NCBI GenBank assembly: GCA_900553225.1 | Contig: USCV01000001.1 | Span: 1 to 64,000, forward strand | Length of the DNA: 64,000 nt | Reading direction: 5' to 3' | Origin: an uncultured Clostridium sp. | GTDB lineage: Bacteria; Bacillota; Clostridia; TANB77; CAG-508 | Shown: positions 49,247-59,446 of the stretch, in pieces | Numbering within the stretch: position 1 is the stretch's first letter | How the letters are laid out: each line of letters begins with the position of its first letter | Translations under genes and position numbers: made by a program | Notes under the pieces: generated by a model | Seen by the model: only the letters and a program-made list of their open reading frames with translations | Databases searched by the model: none | Told to the model about the DNA's origin: nothing

Positions 49247-51872
49247 ATGGAAAAAAAATATGTGTACCTTTTTAATGAAGGAAATGCAGGTATGAAAGAA
49301 ATATTAGGAGGAAAAGGAGCAAACCTAGCAGAAATGACAAATTTGGGAATGCCAATTCCACAGGGATTTACAGTAACAACAGAAAGCTGTAATAAATACT
49401 ATGCAGACGGTGAAACAATTTCAGAGGAAATAGAAAAGCAAATAAAACAAGCATTAGAAAAGTTAGAACAAAGAACTAATAAAGTTTTAGGAAATAAAGA
49501 AAAACCGCTATTAGTTTCAGTAAGGTCTGGTGCAAGAGCTTCTATGCCAGGAATGATGGATACAATATTAAACTTGGGAATTAATGATGAAGTTGCAAAA
49601 GTAATAGCACAAAAAAATAGAAGATTTGCTTATGACAGTTATAGAAGATTCATTCAAATGTATAGTGATGTTGTAAAAGAAATACCAAAAAACTTATTTG
49701 AAAGAGCAATAGATACTAAAAAAATGCAAAGAGGCTTGAAACTAGATACTGATATGGATGCAAATGATCTAGAAGATTTAGTAAAGGTATTTAAAGGAAT
49801 TTATTACAAGCAATTAGGTGAAGAATTTCCACAAGACCCAAAAGAGCAATTATTAGATGCTATAAAAGCAGTATTTCGTTCATGGAATAATCCTAGAGCA
49901 ATTACTTATAGAAGGTTAAATGATATTCCATCTAACTGGGGAACTGCAGTTAATGTACAAGAAATGGTTTTTGGAAACATGGGAGAGGATTGTGGAACAG
50001 GAGTTGCCTTTTCACGAAATCCAGCAACAGGTGAAAACGAAATATTTGGTGAATTTCTTATGAATGCTCAAGGAGAAGATGTTGTTGCAGGAATAAGAAC
50101 ACCACAATCTATTGATAAACTTAAGGAAATTAACCCAAAAGTATATGAAGATTTTGCAAAATATGCTAAAATGTTGGAAAATCATTATAAAGATATGCAA
50201 GATATGGAATTTACCATAGAACATGGAAAGCTATATATGCTTCAAACGAGAAATGGAAAACGTACTGCAAATGCTGCGTTAAAAATAGCTGTAGACCTTG
50301 CAAATGAAGGTATGATATCGAAAAAAGAAGCTGTTTTAAGAATCGAACCAAAACAATTAGAACAATTGTTACATCCAAATTTTAATATAGAAAAATTAAA
50401 ACTTGCAAAAGCAATAGCTAAGGGACTTGCAGCATCACCAGGAGCTGCAACAGGAAAAGTTGTATTTTCTGCACAAAAAGCAAAAGAACTTGCAGAAGCT
50501 GGAGAAAAAGAGCTTATATTAGTAAGACTTGAAACATCACCAGAAGACATCGAAGGAATGGTTGTATGTAATCGGTGTTTTAACAGTTAGAGGAGGAATG
50601 ACATCACATGCAGCAGTTGTAGCACGTGGAATGGGTACTTGTTGTGTGGCCGGCTGTGGAGAAATAACGATAGACGAAGACAATAAAGTATTTTATGTTT
50701 CAAATGGAAGCCAATATCATGAAGGAGATTATATTTCTCTAGATGGTTCTACAGGAAAAGTATATGGAGAAAAAATTGAAACAGTTCCAGCATCACTTTC
50801 TGGTAACTTTGCAAAACTAATGTCTTGGGCAGATTCATACCGTAAATTAGGAGTTAGAACTAATGCAGATACTCCAAGAGATGCAAAACAGGCATATGAA
50901 TTTGGTGCAGAAGGAATTGGTTTATGCAGAACAGAGCATATGTTCTTTGATCCAGATAGAATATCAGCAATTCGTGAAATGATAGTTTCAAAAACTTCAG
51001 AACAAAGAGAGAAGGCACTAAATAAATTATTGCCAATGCAAAGAGGAGATTTTGAAGGATTATATAAAGCAATGAAAGGTTATCCAGTAACAATACGATT
51101 ACTCGATCCTCCATTACATGAATTTTTGCCACATGAAGATGCTGAGATATCAGAACTTGCAAAAGATATGGGAATGTCATTTGAAGAATTAAAAGAGATT
51201 GTGGTAAGCTTGCACGAATTTAACCCAATGATGGGACACAGAGGATGTAGATTAGATGTAACCTATCCTGAAATTGCCAAAATGCAAACAAAAGCAATTA
51301 TTGAAGCAGCAATAAATGTTAACAGAGAAGGAATGAACATTGTTCCAGAAATTATGATTCCATTAATTGGAGATAGCAAAGAATTGAAATTTGTTAAAGA
51401 AATTATTACAAAAACTGCCGACAATATTATAGTAAGTTCAGGAGAAAGCCTAAATTACCATGTAGGAACAATGATTGAAATACCAAGAGCATGCTTAATT
51501 GCAGATAAAATAGCAGAAGATGCAGAATTCTTTTCTTTTGGAACAAATGATTTAACACAATTAACATTTGGGTTTAGTCGTGATGATGCTGGAAAATTCT
51601 TAAAGTCATATTATGAGAAAAACATTTATGAATTTGATCCATTCGCTAAAATAGATCAAGTAGGTGTTGGAAAACTTGTAAAAATGGCTGTAGATTTAGG
51701 GAAACAAACAAGACCAAATATAAAACTTGGAATTTGTGGGGAGCATGGGGGAAATCCAGAAACAATAGAATTCTGCCATAAAATAGGATTAAGTTATGTA
51801 TCATGTTCACCATATAGAGTTCCAATTGCAAGACTATCAGCAGCTCAAGCAGCAATAAAAAATGAAAAATAA
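49247..51872 (+). CDS. ppdK: Pyruvate phosphate dikinase, read through a +1 shift at CGG
   Basis: PPDK interconverts pyruvate and phosphoenolpyruvate using ATP and phosphate, a main glycolytic step in many anaerobic Clostridia. From ATG 49247 the nucleotide-binding domain is intact (YVYLFNEGN, LGGKGANLAEM, VRSGARASMPGMMDT) up to EGMVVCN, where CGG 50573-50575 lies in frame and a stop follows four codons later. Skipping the C gives GGT and GVLTVRGGMTSHAAVVARGM with the phosphorylated His, then the PEP/pyruvate domain to GICGEHGG. Total 874 residues, exactly the family size. Confidence 0.94.
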
Positions 51873-51892
51873 AAAAAGGAATGAGGTAGAAA

Positions 51893-52510
51893 ATGGGATT
51901 ATTTGATATTTTTAAAAATGTAACAACAAAGTTTACAAGCAAAGGACAAGCAAAACTTCCAGAGGCACAGTTCATAAATAGTGCAACTGCAGATAAAGCT
52001 TTTATTCATGAAAATGCCTATATAGAGGCATACACAAAGCAACTAAATACTAAACCATCTAATATCATTTGCTTAGAAGATAATGGCAAAATAATCAAAA
52101 TGAAACATAATGACTCGGATATGCAAGTTAAATCAGTGAAGAAATTAAAAGAATCTTTAAAAGTAGAAGATGGCAGACAGATAGATTTATATAGAGGAAT
52201 ACTAGAAAAAGATGAAAAAAAGAAATTAGTGTACTTTGGATTAGAAAGTGGAGTAAATTTACATGATGCATTAAAAGATAAAAATAAAAAATATAAAGTA
52301 TCAAATAAAATAACAAAGATGTTTACAATGACTCAAGATAATATACCATCAAAGTTTGTAGGAAGTTTAGTTGAAGATGATATATATAGAAATTATTGTA
52401 TTACAAAGTCTTCAAAGCTTGAAAATTATGTAGATAGAATAGAGGAAAAGAGAAAGCAAACTCTATTAGAAAAAAGACAAAAGAATAAATCTATAAAAAA
52501 TAAAAAATAA
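51893..52510 (+). CDS. Unknown basic protein
   Basis: 205 residues behind AATGAGG. Starts MGLFDIFKNVTTKFTSKGQ and ends in a lysine/arginine-rich helix (EEKRKQTLLEKRQKNKSIKN). No signal peptide, membrane segment or motif I recognise. It directly follows ppdK and may share its transcript. Function unknown. Confidence 0.55.
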   Translation: MGLFDIFKNVTTKFTSKGQAKLPEAQFINSATADKAFIHENAYIEAYTKQLNTKPSNIICLEDNGKIIKMKHNDSDMQVKSVKKLKESLKVEDGRQIDLYRGILEKDEKKKLVYFGLESGVNLHDALKDKNKKYKVSNKITKMFTMTQDNIPSKFVGSLVEDDIYRNYCITKSSKLENYVDRIEEKRKQTLLEKRQKNKSIKNKK

Positions 52511-52525
52511 ATTTCAATTTAATCC

Positions 52526-52554
52526 TTGAAAATTTTGGTGATTTATTGTAGAAT
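52526..52554 (+). promoter_or_regulatory. Promoter for the 52590 gene
   Basis: TTGAAA (52526-52531) and TAGAAT (52549-52554), 17-base spacer. Confidence 0.45.
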
Positions 52555-52589
52555 ATATACAAATTATATAACAAGGGAGTGTTTTTATT

Positions 52590-52946
52590 ATGTCTTTGTT
52601 GAAGTTTTCAGTTAAAGAAAGCAATGCCCCTTTTCTCTTTTCTCTTTTAAATTCTTTTATTGAAAAAGAAGGTGAACAAATTATTCGCAAATTCGGAACG
52701 TTTCCTCAAAAAATGCGGATAGATATTAGGCCACTTACAGAACCAAAATTTTTAAGTGTTGAGATACATGGTGACTTAAATCATATTTGCGATGATTTTA
52801 TTGAACCGTTAGAAAATTTTCTCAACAATGAAAACAAAGAAAATGATTTGAAGAATGAAGAGGTAATGCGTTTCTTAGATGAATTAAATTGTTGGCAACT
52901 TGTACAGCTAATTGCCTACATCGATGAGACAATCAATAATCAATAA
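52590..52946 (+). CDS. Unknown acidic protein with foreign codon use and a sense CGG
   Basis: 118 residues behind AAGGGAGTG. Starts SLLKFSVKESNAPFLFSLLN, ends WQLVQLIAYIDETINNQ. Its four arginines are CGC, CGG, AGG and CGT with no AGA, and runs such as CTTTTCTCTTTTCTC are unlike neighbouring genes, pointing to recent transfer. CGG at 52716-52718 must be read as Arg for full length; a +1 shift there gives GGA then TAG. It is the only in-frame CGG I found that opposes the +1 rule. Family not recognised. Confidence 0.6.
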   Translation: MSLLKFSVKESNAPFLFSLLNSFIEKEGEQIIRKFGTFPQKMRIDIRPLTEPKFLSVEIHGDLNHICDDFIEPLENFLNNENKENDLKNEEVMRFLDELNCWQLVQLIAYIDETINNQ

Positions 52947-52949
52947 AAA

Positions 52950-52998
52950 ACAAAAAGGGAGATCTTTTAATTTTGATCTCTCTTTTCCCTTTTTAAGA
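52950..52998 (+). terminator. Bidirectional terminator between converging genes
   Basis: AAAAGGGAGATC can pair with GATCTCTCTTTT around an AT-rich loop, with A-run on one side and T-run on the other. Confidence 0.65.
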
Positions 52999-53005
52999 TA
53001 AAAAA

Positions 53006-54853
53006 CTATAAATCTATTGTAGGTTGATATTTTTCAAGCCACATATTAACTTGGCAAAGGTAAGCCATAAGCTGAGGACCTGTCATTAACTGGCCAAACC
53101 AAGGTCTAGTAAATGCTTTCCCATCTGTCTTAATAATATCTAAAATATATTGTCTATTTAATAATGAGTTAATTGGAGCGTTTTTATTTTCCATTATATC
53201 TGTTAACATTCCTTTGACTTTTTGCAGATAAGTTGGATTCCAAGTTTTAGGATATGGGCTCTTTTTACGATCAACAATTTCAGAAGGAAGTAAATCTTTC
53301 ATAACATAACGTAAAAGTCCTTTTTCGCGCCCATTTAAAGCTTTAATTTCCCATGGAATATTCCATACATATTGTGCTAATCGATAATCACAAAATGGAA
53401 CTCTTATTTCAAAACCATTATACATTGCCATTCTATCAGAACGATCTAAAAGTGTTTGCATAAACCAATTTAATGTCAAATGAGAGATTTTTCTTTTTTC
53501 TTGTGTTTCTTTTGAATCTGTATCTAAAATATTAACTTCATTTAAACTTTCAGCATAACGGAAATTAACATAATCTTTTAAATGAACTTTTTTCGCAATC
53601 TCAGGATTTAAGAGAGTCTGTCTTTCGTCTAACGCAATTGACCATGGAAATGTCCCACTATTTAAAGCATCATCACGGAAAAACCATGGATAACCACCAA
53701 AGATTTCATCTGAACATTCTCCAGTTAAGGTAACAGTAGCATGCTTTTTAACATTTTTGCAAAATAAAAGAAGTGAAGAATCAACATCAGCCATTCCTGG
53801 ATAATCTCTTGCAAGCATTGCATCTTCTAAACTGTCTGCAAGTTCGGGAGTGTCTAAAATTATAGAATGATGATTAGTGTTAAGTTTATTTTTCATTAAA
53901 TTAATATAGTAATTATCAGAATTAGGCTGAAAATCGGTTTTAACAAAGTTTTTATCATTATCCACATAATCTACCGAATAAGTATTTAAAGGTGGTAATC
54001 CTTTTTCTTTACAGTAATTTGCGGCATATAAAGTTATTATACTAGAATCTAATCCTCCAGATAAAAAAGTACATAATGGAACATCAGAAACTAGTTGTCT
54101 ACGAATAGAATCTTCTAATAAGAATCTGACCTTATCACATGTTGTTCCAAAGCTATCTTTATGAGGTAAAGAAACAAGTGACCAATACTTTTCTACATGT
54201 AACCCAGAACTATTAAAAACACCATAGCTTGCTGGTTTTAACTCATGAATATCTTTAAAAATGCCATGACCTGGTGTATGACTTGGTCCTAATCCAAACA
54301 ATTCGCTAATTCCTTCAGAATCAATTTTAGCTGTAATTCCTGGATATTTAAATAAAGCTTTTACTTCTGAAGCAAAAACGAAAGTACCATCTACTATAGA
54401 ATAGTAAAAAGGTTTAACTCCAAAATGATCTCTTGCAACAAATAATTCTTTTTCTTTTGAATTCCATATTGCAAAAGAAAAAATTCCATTTAATTTGTGA
54501 ATAATATCATATTTCCAAAAAGAAAAGCCTTTAAGTAAAACTTCTGTATCGCTATGTCCATCAAAAGTAAAACCATTTTCTGAAAGTTCATCCTTTAATT
54601 CTTTTGTATTATATATTTGACCATTATATACTAAAGAATAAGTATTTCCTTGATATCTAAAAATCATAGGCTGCTTTCCACCATCTGGGTCTATAACAAT
54701 TAATCTTTTATGACCAAGACAAACATTCTCTTCAAAGTACATTCCGTCTTCATCAGGGCCCCTTTTAGCAATTTCATTATTCATATTGTTTAGAACATTC
54801 CTAAAACTTGAAACATCTTTAAATGGATTTGCAAATCCAACTAAACCACACAT
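53006..54853 (-). CDS. asnB: Asparagine synthetase B (glutamine-hydrolysing)
   Basis: 615 residues, ATG behind TGGAGGTAC. Catalytic Cys2 in MCGLVGFANPF, glutaminase residues KRGPDEDG, VYNGQIYN and HSDTEVLL; synthetase PP-loop FLSGGLDSSIITLY; ECSDEIFGGYPWFF and the later MAMYNGFEIRVPFCD. It makes asparagine from aspartate, glutamine and ATP. Length and domain order are normal for the bacterial class. Confidence 0.95.
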   Translation of the reverse strand: MCGLVGFANPFKDVSSFRNVLNNMNNEIAKRGPDEDGMYFEENVCLGHKRLIVIDPDGGKQPMIFRYQGNTYSLVYNGQIYNTKELKDELSENGFTFDGHSDTEVLLKGFSFWKYDIIHKLNGIFSFAIWNSKEKELFVARDHFGVKPFYYSIVDGTFVFASEVKALFKYPGITAKIDSEGISELFGLGPSHTPGHGIFKDIHELKPASYGVFNSSGLHVEKYWSLVSLPHKDSFGTTCDKVRFLLEDSIRRQLVSDVPLCTFLSGGLDSSIITLYAANYCKEKGLPPLNTYSVDYVDNDKNFVKTDFQPNSDNYYINLMKNKLNTNHHSIILDTPELADSLEDAMLARDYPGMADVDSSLLLFCKNVKKHATVTLTGECSDEIFGGYPWFFRDDALNSGTFPWSIALDERQTLLNPEIAKKVHLKDYVNFRYAESLNEVNILDTDSKETQEKRKISHLTLNWFMQTLLDRSDRMAMYNGFEIRVPFCDYRLAQYVWNIPWEIKALNGREKGLLRYVMKDLLPSEIVDRKKSPYPKTWNPTYLQKVKGMLTDIMENKNAPINSLLNRQYILDIIKTDGKAFTRPWFGQLMTGPQLMAYLCQVNMWLEKYQPTIDL

Positions 54854-54920
54854 AATAAAGTACCTCCATATGTTTTTTTATTAGTATATGCCAAATAAAT
54901 AAAAAAGTTTCGGAATACAA

Positions 54921-54949
54921 TTGACAAAACGAAAAAAAACTAGTATACT
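54921..54949 (+). promoter_or_regulatory. rpmF promoter
   Basis: TTGACA (54921-54926) and TATACT (54944-54949), 17-base spacer. Confidence 0.7.
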
Positions 54950-55026
54950 TTTAAGGTGACAAAATAATAATGTTAAAAATTAGAATATATACATAATTCT
55001 AGATATATACAAGGGAGGGAATAAAA

Positions 55027-55209
55027 ATGGCACAACCAAAAAGAAGATGGTCAAAAGCAAGAACACATTTAAAAAGATCTACATGGAAATTAGAAAAACA
55101 AAATTTAGTAGAATGTTCACACTGTCATCAACCTATAATGCAACATAGAATATGCCCAAGTTGCGGATATTATAATGGAAAACAGGTAGTTACAAAAAAA
55201 GAAGCATAA
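55027..55209 (+). CDS. rpmF: Ribosomal protein L32
   Basis: 60 residues behind AAGGGAGGGA. MAQPKRRWSKARTHLKRS, then a zinc ribbon ECSHCHQPIMQHRICPSCGY with four cysteines. Large-subunit protein, full length. The usual partner genes (yceD, plsX) are not next to it. Confidence 0.95.
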   Translation: MAQPKRRWSKARTHLKRSTWKLEKQNLVECSHCHQPIMQHRICPSCGYYNGKQVVTKKEA

Positions 55210-55219
55210 AAAGAAAATA

Positions 55220-55254
55220 ATATGCCATACAAAAATAGTATGGTATATTTTTTT
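55220..55254 (+). terminator. rpmF terminator
   Basis: ATATGCCATAC pairs with GTATGGTATAT and is followed by seven T. Confidence 0.85.
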
Positions 55255-55269
55255 ATTCAAAAAATACTA

Positions 55270-55298
55270 TTGAAATTTTTAACAAACAAAAGTATAAT
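55270..55298 (+). promoter_or_regulatory. Promoter of the toxin-antitoxin pair
   Basis: TTGAAA (55270-55275) and TATAAT (55293-55298), 17-base spacer. Confidence 0.55.
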
Positions 55299-55353
55299 TT
55301 AAAAAATAATAGTAAAGAAAGATATTAAATAAATTTAATAATGGGTGAAAACT

Positions 55354-55545
55354 ATGAAATCATATTTAATAAAAGATACTTCAAAAGAAGAAAGAAAAGA
55401 AATTGTAAAAAAAGCATTAGCGGTTTCTTGCGTAGGTGGGAAGATGCCAAGTCAAGATGTTTTAGATTTAGCTAAAGAATATATTGATGGAAATATGGAA
55501 ATTGCCGAAATTCAGAAAAAAGTATTAAATAAATATAAAAAATAA
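55354..55545 (+). CDS. VbhA-like antitoxin of a Fic toxin
   Basis: 63 residues from ATG 55354 (GGGTG six bases before). Helical: ERKEIVKKALAVSCVGGKMP then SQDVLDLAKEYIDGNMEIAE, ending KVLNKYKK. This layout matches VbhA-type antitoxins, which block the ATP site of Fic enzymes with a Glu in an [S/T]xxxE[G/N] motif. At the expected place I read SCVGGK, without the Glu, so inhibition may differ. It lies 17 bases before fic. Confidence 0.6.
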   Translation: MKSYLIKDTSKEERKEIVKKALAVSCVGGKMPSQDVLDLAKEYIDGNMEIAEIQKKVLNKYKK

Positions 55546-55562
55546 AAAGGAGTCTGTAATAT

Positions 55563-56271
55563 ATGAAGGAAGAATTACAAGAACAGTATGAATTAGAAAA
55601 AAAGGAGCTATATAATTTATATAAAAGAGATCCATATGTATATAAGAATGGTACATTAAAGAATAAACTAGGTATTACAGATTACGAAGAATTAAGACAA
55701 GCAGAATCAGACATTTCTTTTATTAAGTTATTTACACTTGAGCAAGATTTATCAATTCAAAAATTTGATGTTAATGATATAAAAAGAATTCATAAGTATA
55801 TTTTAGGGGATATATTTGATTGGGCAGGTGAGTTTAGGACTGTTCCAATAGTAAAGTCAGAAAAAATACTACGGAGGAGATACTGTTAGATATGCAGAGC
55901 CTGAAGAAATACAAACAAATTTAAGTAATGCAGTTAGAAGGCTAAATAATGCAAGCTGGTCTAAAAAGAAAATTGATCAACTAGTAACAGATTTTACTAT
56001 GGACATTGCATATATGTGGCAAACGCATCCATTTAGAGATGGAAACACAAGGACTATGATTGCATATGCATTGCAATTTGCAGAGCAACATGGGTTTAAA
56101 TTAGACGAAAACCTGATATTACAGCATTTTGATTATGTAAGAGGAGGCTTGGTATGGGCTTCACAAGAAAATTATTCCGATTTTAGTTATTTGAAAAAAA
56201 TTTTTAAGGATGCAATCTTAAGGCAGAAAAATATAAATTCAACCAATCAAATAGAAAATCAAGAAAGATAA
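55563..56271 (+). CDS. Fic-domain AMPylating toxin, read through a +1 shift at CGG
   Basis: 235 residues from ATG 55563 behind AAAAGGAG. FDWAGEFRTVPIVKSEKIL is followed by CGG at 55872-55874, and the frame stops five codons later. Skipping the C gives GGA and GGDTVRYAEPEEIQ, then the Fic motif HPFRDGNTRTMIAYAL. The motif has Thr where the consensus HxFx[D/E]GNGR has Gly. Fic enzymes transfer AMP to target proteins. The catalytic motif lies after the shift site, so active toxin is made only if CGG is decoded with the shift. Confidence 0.88.
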
Positions 56272-56406
56272 GTATGATTTCTAGTTGTTATTATAGGCTT
56301 AATAAAGTGGCAATAGCTTCGATATATTAATTATTAATAAAAAAATGTTTTATTTAATAGTATATTGTGATATAATCACGATACAAAAGAAATAGAGGTG
56401 AAATTT

Positions 56407-57735
56407 ATGGCAAAACCAACAGTTGCAATTGTAGGTAGACCAAATGTTGGAAAATCAACATTTTTTAATTATTTAGCAGGGAAAAGAATATCAATTGTTG
56501 AAGATACTCCAGGTGTAACTAGAGATAGAATTTATGCTGAAACAAATTGGAGAGGAAGAAATTTTACAATAATTGATACAGGAGGAATAGAACCAGAATC
56601 TGAAGATATTATTATATCACAAATGCGTAGACAGGCAGATATTGCAATCGAAATAGCAGATGTTATAGTATTTGTAACAGATATAAAACAAGGTGTAACT
56701 CAAAGTGATAAAGAAATTGCTTTAATGCTCAAAAAATCTAATAAACCAATAGTACTTGTTTGTAATAAAGCAGATAATTATGGAAAGGTTTCTGATGATA
56801 TTTATGAATTTTATAATTTAGGAATTGGTGAACCTCATGCTGTATCATCTGCAAATGCTATAGGGATTGGAGATGTTTTAGATGCAATTTATGAACATTT
56901 TCCAGAATGTACATCAGACGATGATGATTCAAGTCTTATTAAAGTAGCAGTTATAGGAAAACCAAATGTAGGAAAGTCGTCATTAATTAATAAAATTTTA
57001 GGAGAAAACAGAGTAATTGTAAGTAATATAGCCGGAACGACACGTGATGCTATCGACTCATATTTTGAAAATGAATATGGAAAGTATGTATTCATTGATA
57101 CTGCTGGTATTAGAAGAAAAAATAAAGTAACTGAAAATCTAGAAAGATACAGTGTAATGCGTTCACTACTTGCAGTCGAAAGAGCAGATGTATGTTTACT
57201 TATGTTAGATGCAAATGAAGGTGTAACAGAACAAGATGCAAAAATCGCAGGAGAGGCTCACGAAGCTGGAAAAGGAGTTATTATTGTTGTAAATAAATGG
57301 GATGCATACGAAAAAGATGATAAAACTACAGAGAAGTATAAAAAGGAAGTTTATAATAAGCTTGCATATTTATCTTATGCACCAATTATATTTATATCAG
57401 CTAAAACAGGACAAAGAGTAAATAAAATATACGAATTAATTAACAATGTTGCAAACCAAAATGCAATGAGAATTTCAACTGCTGTATTAAATCAAGTTCT
57501 TAATGAAGCAATAGCAATAGTACAGCCACCAACAGATAAAGGAAAGCGTCTAAAAATATATTATATGACTCAAGGCTCTACAAAGCCACCAACATTTGTT
57601 GTATTTGTAAATGATAAAAAACTATTTCATTTTTCATATGAAAGATATTTAGTAAATCAATTACGAAAGGAATTTATTTTAACCGGAACTCCGATTAGAA
57701 TAATTGTAAGAGAAAAAAAGGATAAAGATGTATAA
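56407..57735 (+). CDS. der: Ribosome-assembly GTPase Der (EngA)
   Basis: 442 residues from ATG 56407 (AGAGGTG upstream; GTG 56398 overlaps that site). Two GTPase domains in tandem: [12 protein letters not shown] with DTPGVTRDR and NKAD, then [12 protein letters not shown] with [10 protein letters not shown] and NKWD, and a C-terminal KH-like domain ([20 protein letters not shown]). Needed for 50S assembly. First gene of the common der-plsY-gpsA operon. Confidence 0.97.
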   Translation: MAKPTVAIVGRPNVGKSTFFNYLAGKRISIVEDTPGVTRDRIYAETNWRGRNFTIIDTGGIEPESEDIIISQMRRQADIAIEIADVIVFVTDIKQGVTQSDKEIALMLKKSNKPIVLVCNKADNYGKVSDDIYEFYNLGIGEPHAVSSANAIGIGDVLDAIYEHFPECTSDDDDSSLIKVAVIGKPNVGKSSLINKILGENRVIVSNIAGTTRDAIDSYFENEYGKYVFIDTAGIRRKNKVTENLERYSVMRSLLAVERADVCLLMLDANEGVTEQDAKIAGEAHEAGKGVIIVVNKWDAYEKDDKTTEKYKKEVYNKLAYLSYAPIIFISAKTGQRVNKIYELINNVANQNAMRISTAVLNQVLNEAIAIVQPPTDKGKRLKIYYMTQGSTKPPTFVVFVNDKKLFHFSYERYLVNQLRKEFILTGTPIRIIVREKKDKDV

Positions 57736-57758
57736 AATAAGATGGGAGTTGATTTTTT

Positions 57759-58382
57759 ATGACTGCATATATAGTTATGGCGATAATAGCATATGCTATA
57801 GGTAGTGTTAATTTTTCGGTAATATTTAGTAGAAAATTTGCAGGATTTGATGTAAGAGAAAAGGGAAGTGGAAATGCTGGTACGACCAATATGTTAAGAA
57901 CTGTTGGAAAAAAAGCAGCAATAATTACACTTGTTTGTGATATTTTAAAAGGTGTAGTTTCAATATTAATTGCAATATTAATTGGTAATATTGCAAAAGA
58001 TGTTGATAAAGCTATTCTTGTTCAAATTGCAGGTTTTTGTGCTGTACTTGGACATACATTTCCAATCTTTTTTGAATTTAGAGGAGGCAAGGGTGTTGCA
58101 ACTTGTTTAGGAATTTTATTACTTACAAATTGGCAAATTGGATTAATATGCCTTACATTTGGGGTATTATTAATTGCAATAACTAGAATGGTCTCTTTAG
58201 GTTCGATTATGGCTGCAATTTTATATCCAATTTTAACAATCTTTATACATGAAAATTATATTGTAGATGGAAATTATGTTATTTTTGGAATATTGTTAGG
58301 TCTATTTGTTGTGTTTAATCATAGAAAAAACCTACAAAGAATAATAAGTGGTACAGAGAATAAAATTAGTTTTAAAAAATAG
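57759..58382 (+). CDS. plsY: Acyl-phosphate:glycerol-3-phosphate acyltransferase
   Basis: 207 residues, five to six membrane segments. Conserved loops GSGNAGTTNMLRTVGKKAA, GHTFPIFFEFRGGKGVAT and the FNHRKNLQRIISGTE end. First acylation step of phospholipid synthesis, using glycerol-3-phosphate from GpsA encoded next. Confidence 0.95.
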   Translation: MTAYIVMAIIAYAIGSVNFSVIFSRKFAGFDVREKGSGNAGTTNMLRTVGKKAAIITLVCDILKGVVSILIAILIGNIAKDVDKAILVQIAGFCAVLGHTFPIFFEFRGGKGVATCLGILLLTNWQIGLICLTFGVLLIAITRMVSLGSIMAAILYPILTIFIHENYIVDGNYVIFGILLGLFVVFNHRKNLQRIISGTENKISFKK

Positions 58383-58402
58383 AATATATAACGGAGGAAA
58401 AA

Positions 58403-59386
58403 ATGAAAAAGGTTGCAATTATAGGAAGTGGAAGTTGGGGAGTTGCACTTGCAATTCACTTAGCTAAAATGAATAATGAGGTAAAAATATGGTCGTTTGA
58501 AAAAGAAGAAGCAGATTTAATCAATAATGAAAAAAAATGTAAATTTTTGCCTAATGTAGATTTACCTGATAATATTGTTTGTTATACAAATATGGAAGAA
58601 GTAATTAAAGATTCTGATGTGGTTTTACATGTTACACCATCAAAGTTCACAAGAAATATAATAAAACAATACAAAGGATATTTAAGTAATCAACCAGTTA
58701 TAATGTGTTCAAAAGGATTTGAAAGTGATACATTATATACATTAAATGAAGTTATGAAAGAAGAAATGCCAAATATTAAAACAGGAGTATTTTCAGGACC
58801 TAGCCATGCAGAAGAGGTAGCAATAGGTGTACCTACAGCTATTGTAATTGCTTCAAAAGATGAAAAAGTAAGATGTGATATTCAAGATTTGTTTATGAAT
58901 GAAAATATGAGAATATATACTTCTGAAGACTTAATTGGAGTAGAAGTAGGTGGCGGTCTAAAAAATATAATTGCATTTTGCGCTGGAATTGCCGCAGAAA
59001 TTGGACTTGGAGATAATAGCTTTGCAGCTCTTGTAACTAGAGGGTTAGTTGAGATAAAAAGATTAGGAACAGCAATGGGAGGAAATGTAGACACTATTTA
59101 TGGTTTAACTGGTCTTGGCGATTTATTAGTTACTTGCCTAAGTGAACATAGTAGAAATAGAAGAGCAGGTAAACTAATTGGAAGAGGTCTATCTATTGAA
59201 GAAGCAAAAAAGGAAGTTGGAATGACAATAGAAAGTATTGATAATATTGAAGTTGCATATAAACTTGCTAAAAAGTATAATATAGAAATGCCTATAGTAA
59301 ATGCAGTATATTCTGTACTTTATGAAGGACTTAAACCAGAACTTGCGGTAAAAATGTTAATGACTCGACAAAGAAAATGTGAATAA
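58403..59386 (+). CDS. gpsA: Glycerol-3-phosphate dehydrogenase [NAD(P)+]
   Basis: 327 residues behind CGGAGGAAAAA. NAD-binding IIGSGSWGVALAIHLAK, SKGFE, VFSGPSHAEEVA, catalytic-Lys region EVGGGLKNIIAFCAG, TYGLTGLGDLLVTCLS-type segment (IYGLTGLGDLLVT) and HSRNRRAG. It reduces dihydroxyacetone phosphate to sn-glycerol-3-phosphate for PlsY. Confidence 0.96.
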   Translation: MKKVAIIGSGSWGVALAIHLAKMNNEVKIWSFEKEEADLINNEKKCKFLPNVDLPDNIVCYTNMEEVIKDSDVVLHVTPSKFTRNIIKQYKGYLSNQPVIMCSKGFESDTLYTLNEVMKEEMPNIKTGVFSGPSHAEEVAIGVPTAIVIASKDEKVRCDIQDLFMNENMRIYTSEDLIGVEVGGGLKNIIAFCAGIAAEIGLGDNSFAALVTRGLVEIKRLGTAMGGNVDTIYGLTGLGDLLVTCLSEHSRNRRAGKLIGRGLSIEEAKKEVGMTIESIDNIEVAYKLAKKYNIEMPIVNAVYSVLYEGLKPELAVKMLMTRQRKCE

Positions 59387-59446
59387 ATTTTTAAATTCTT
59401 TACATACTAATACAAAAATAGAGAGTAATTAAGGAGGAATTCTAAA

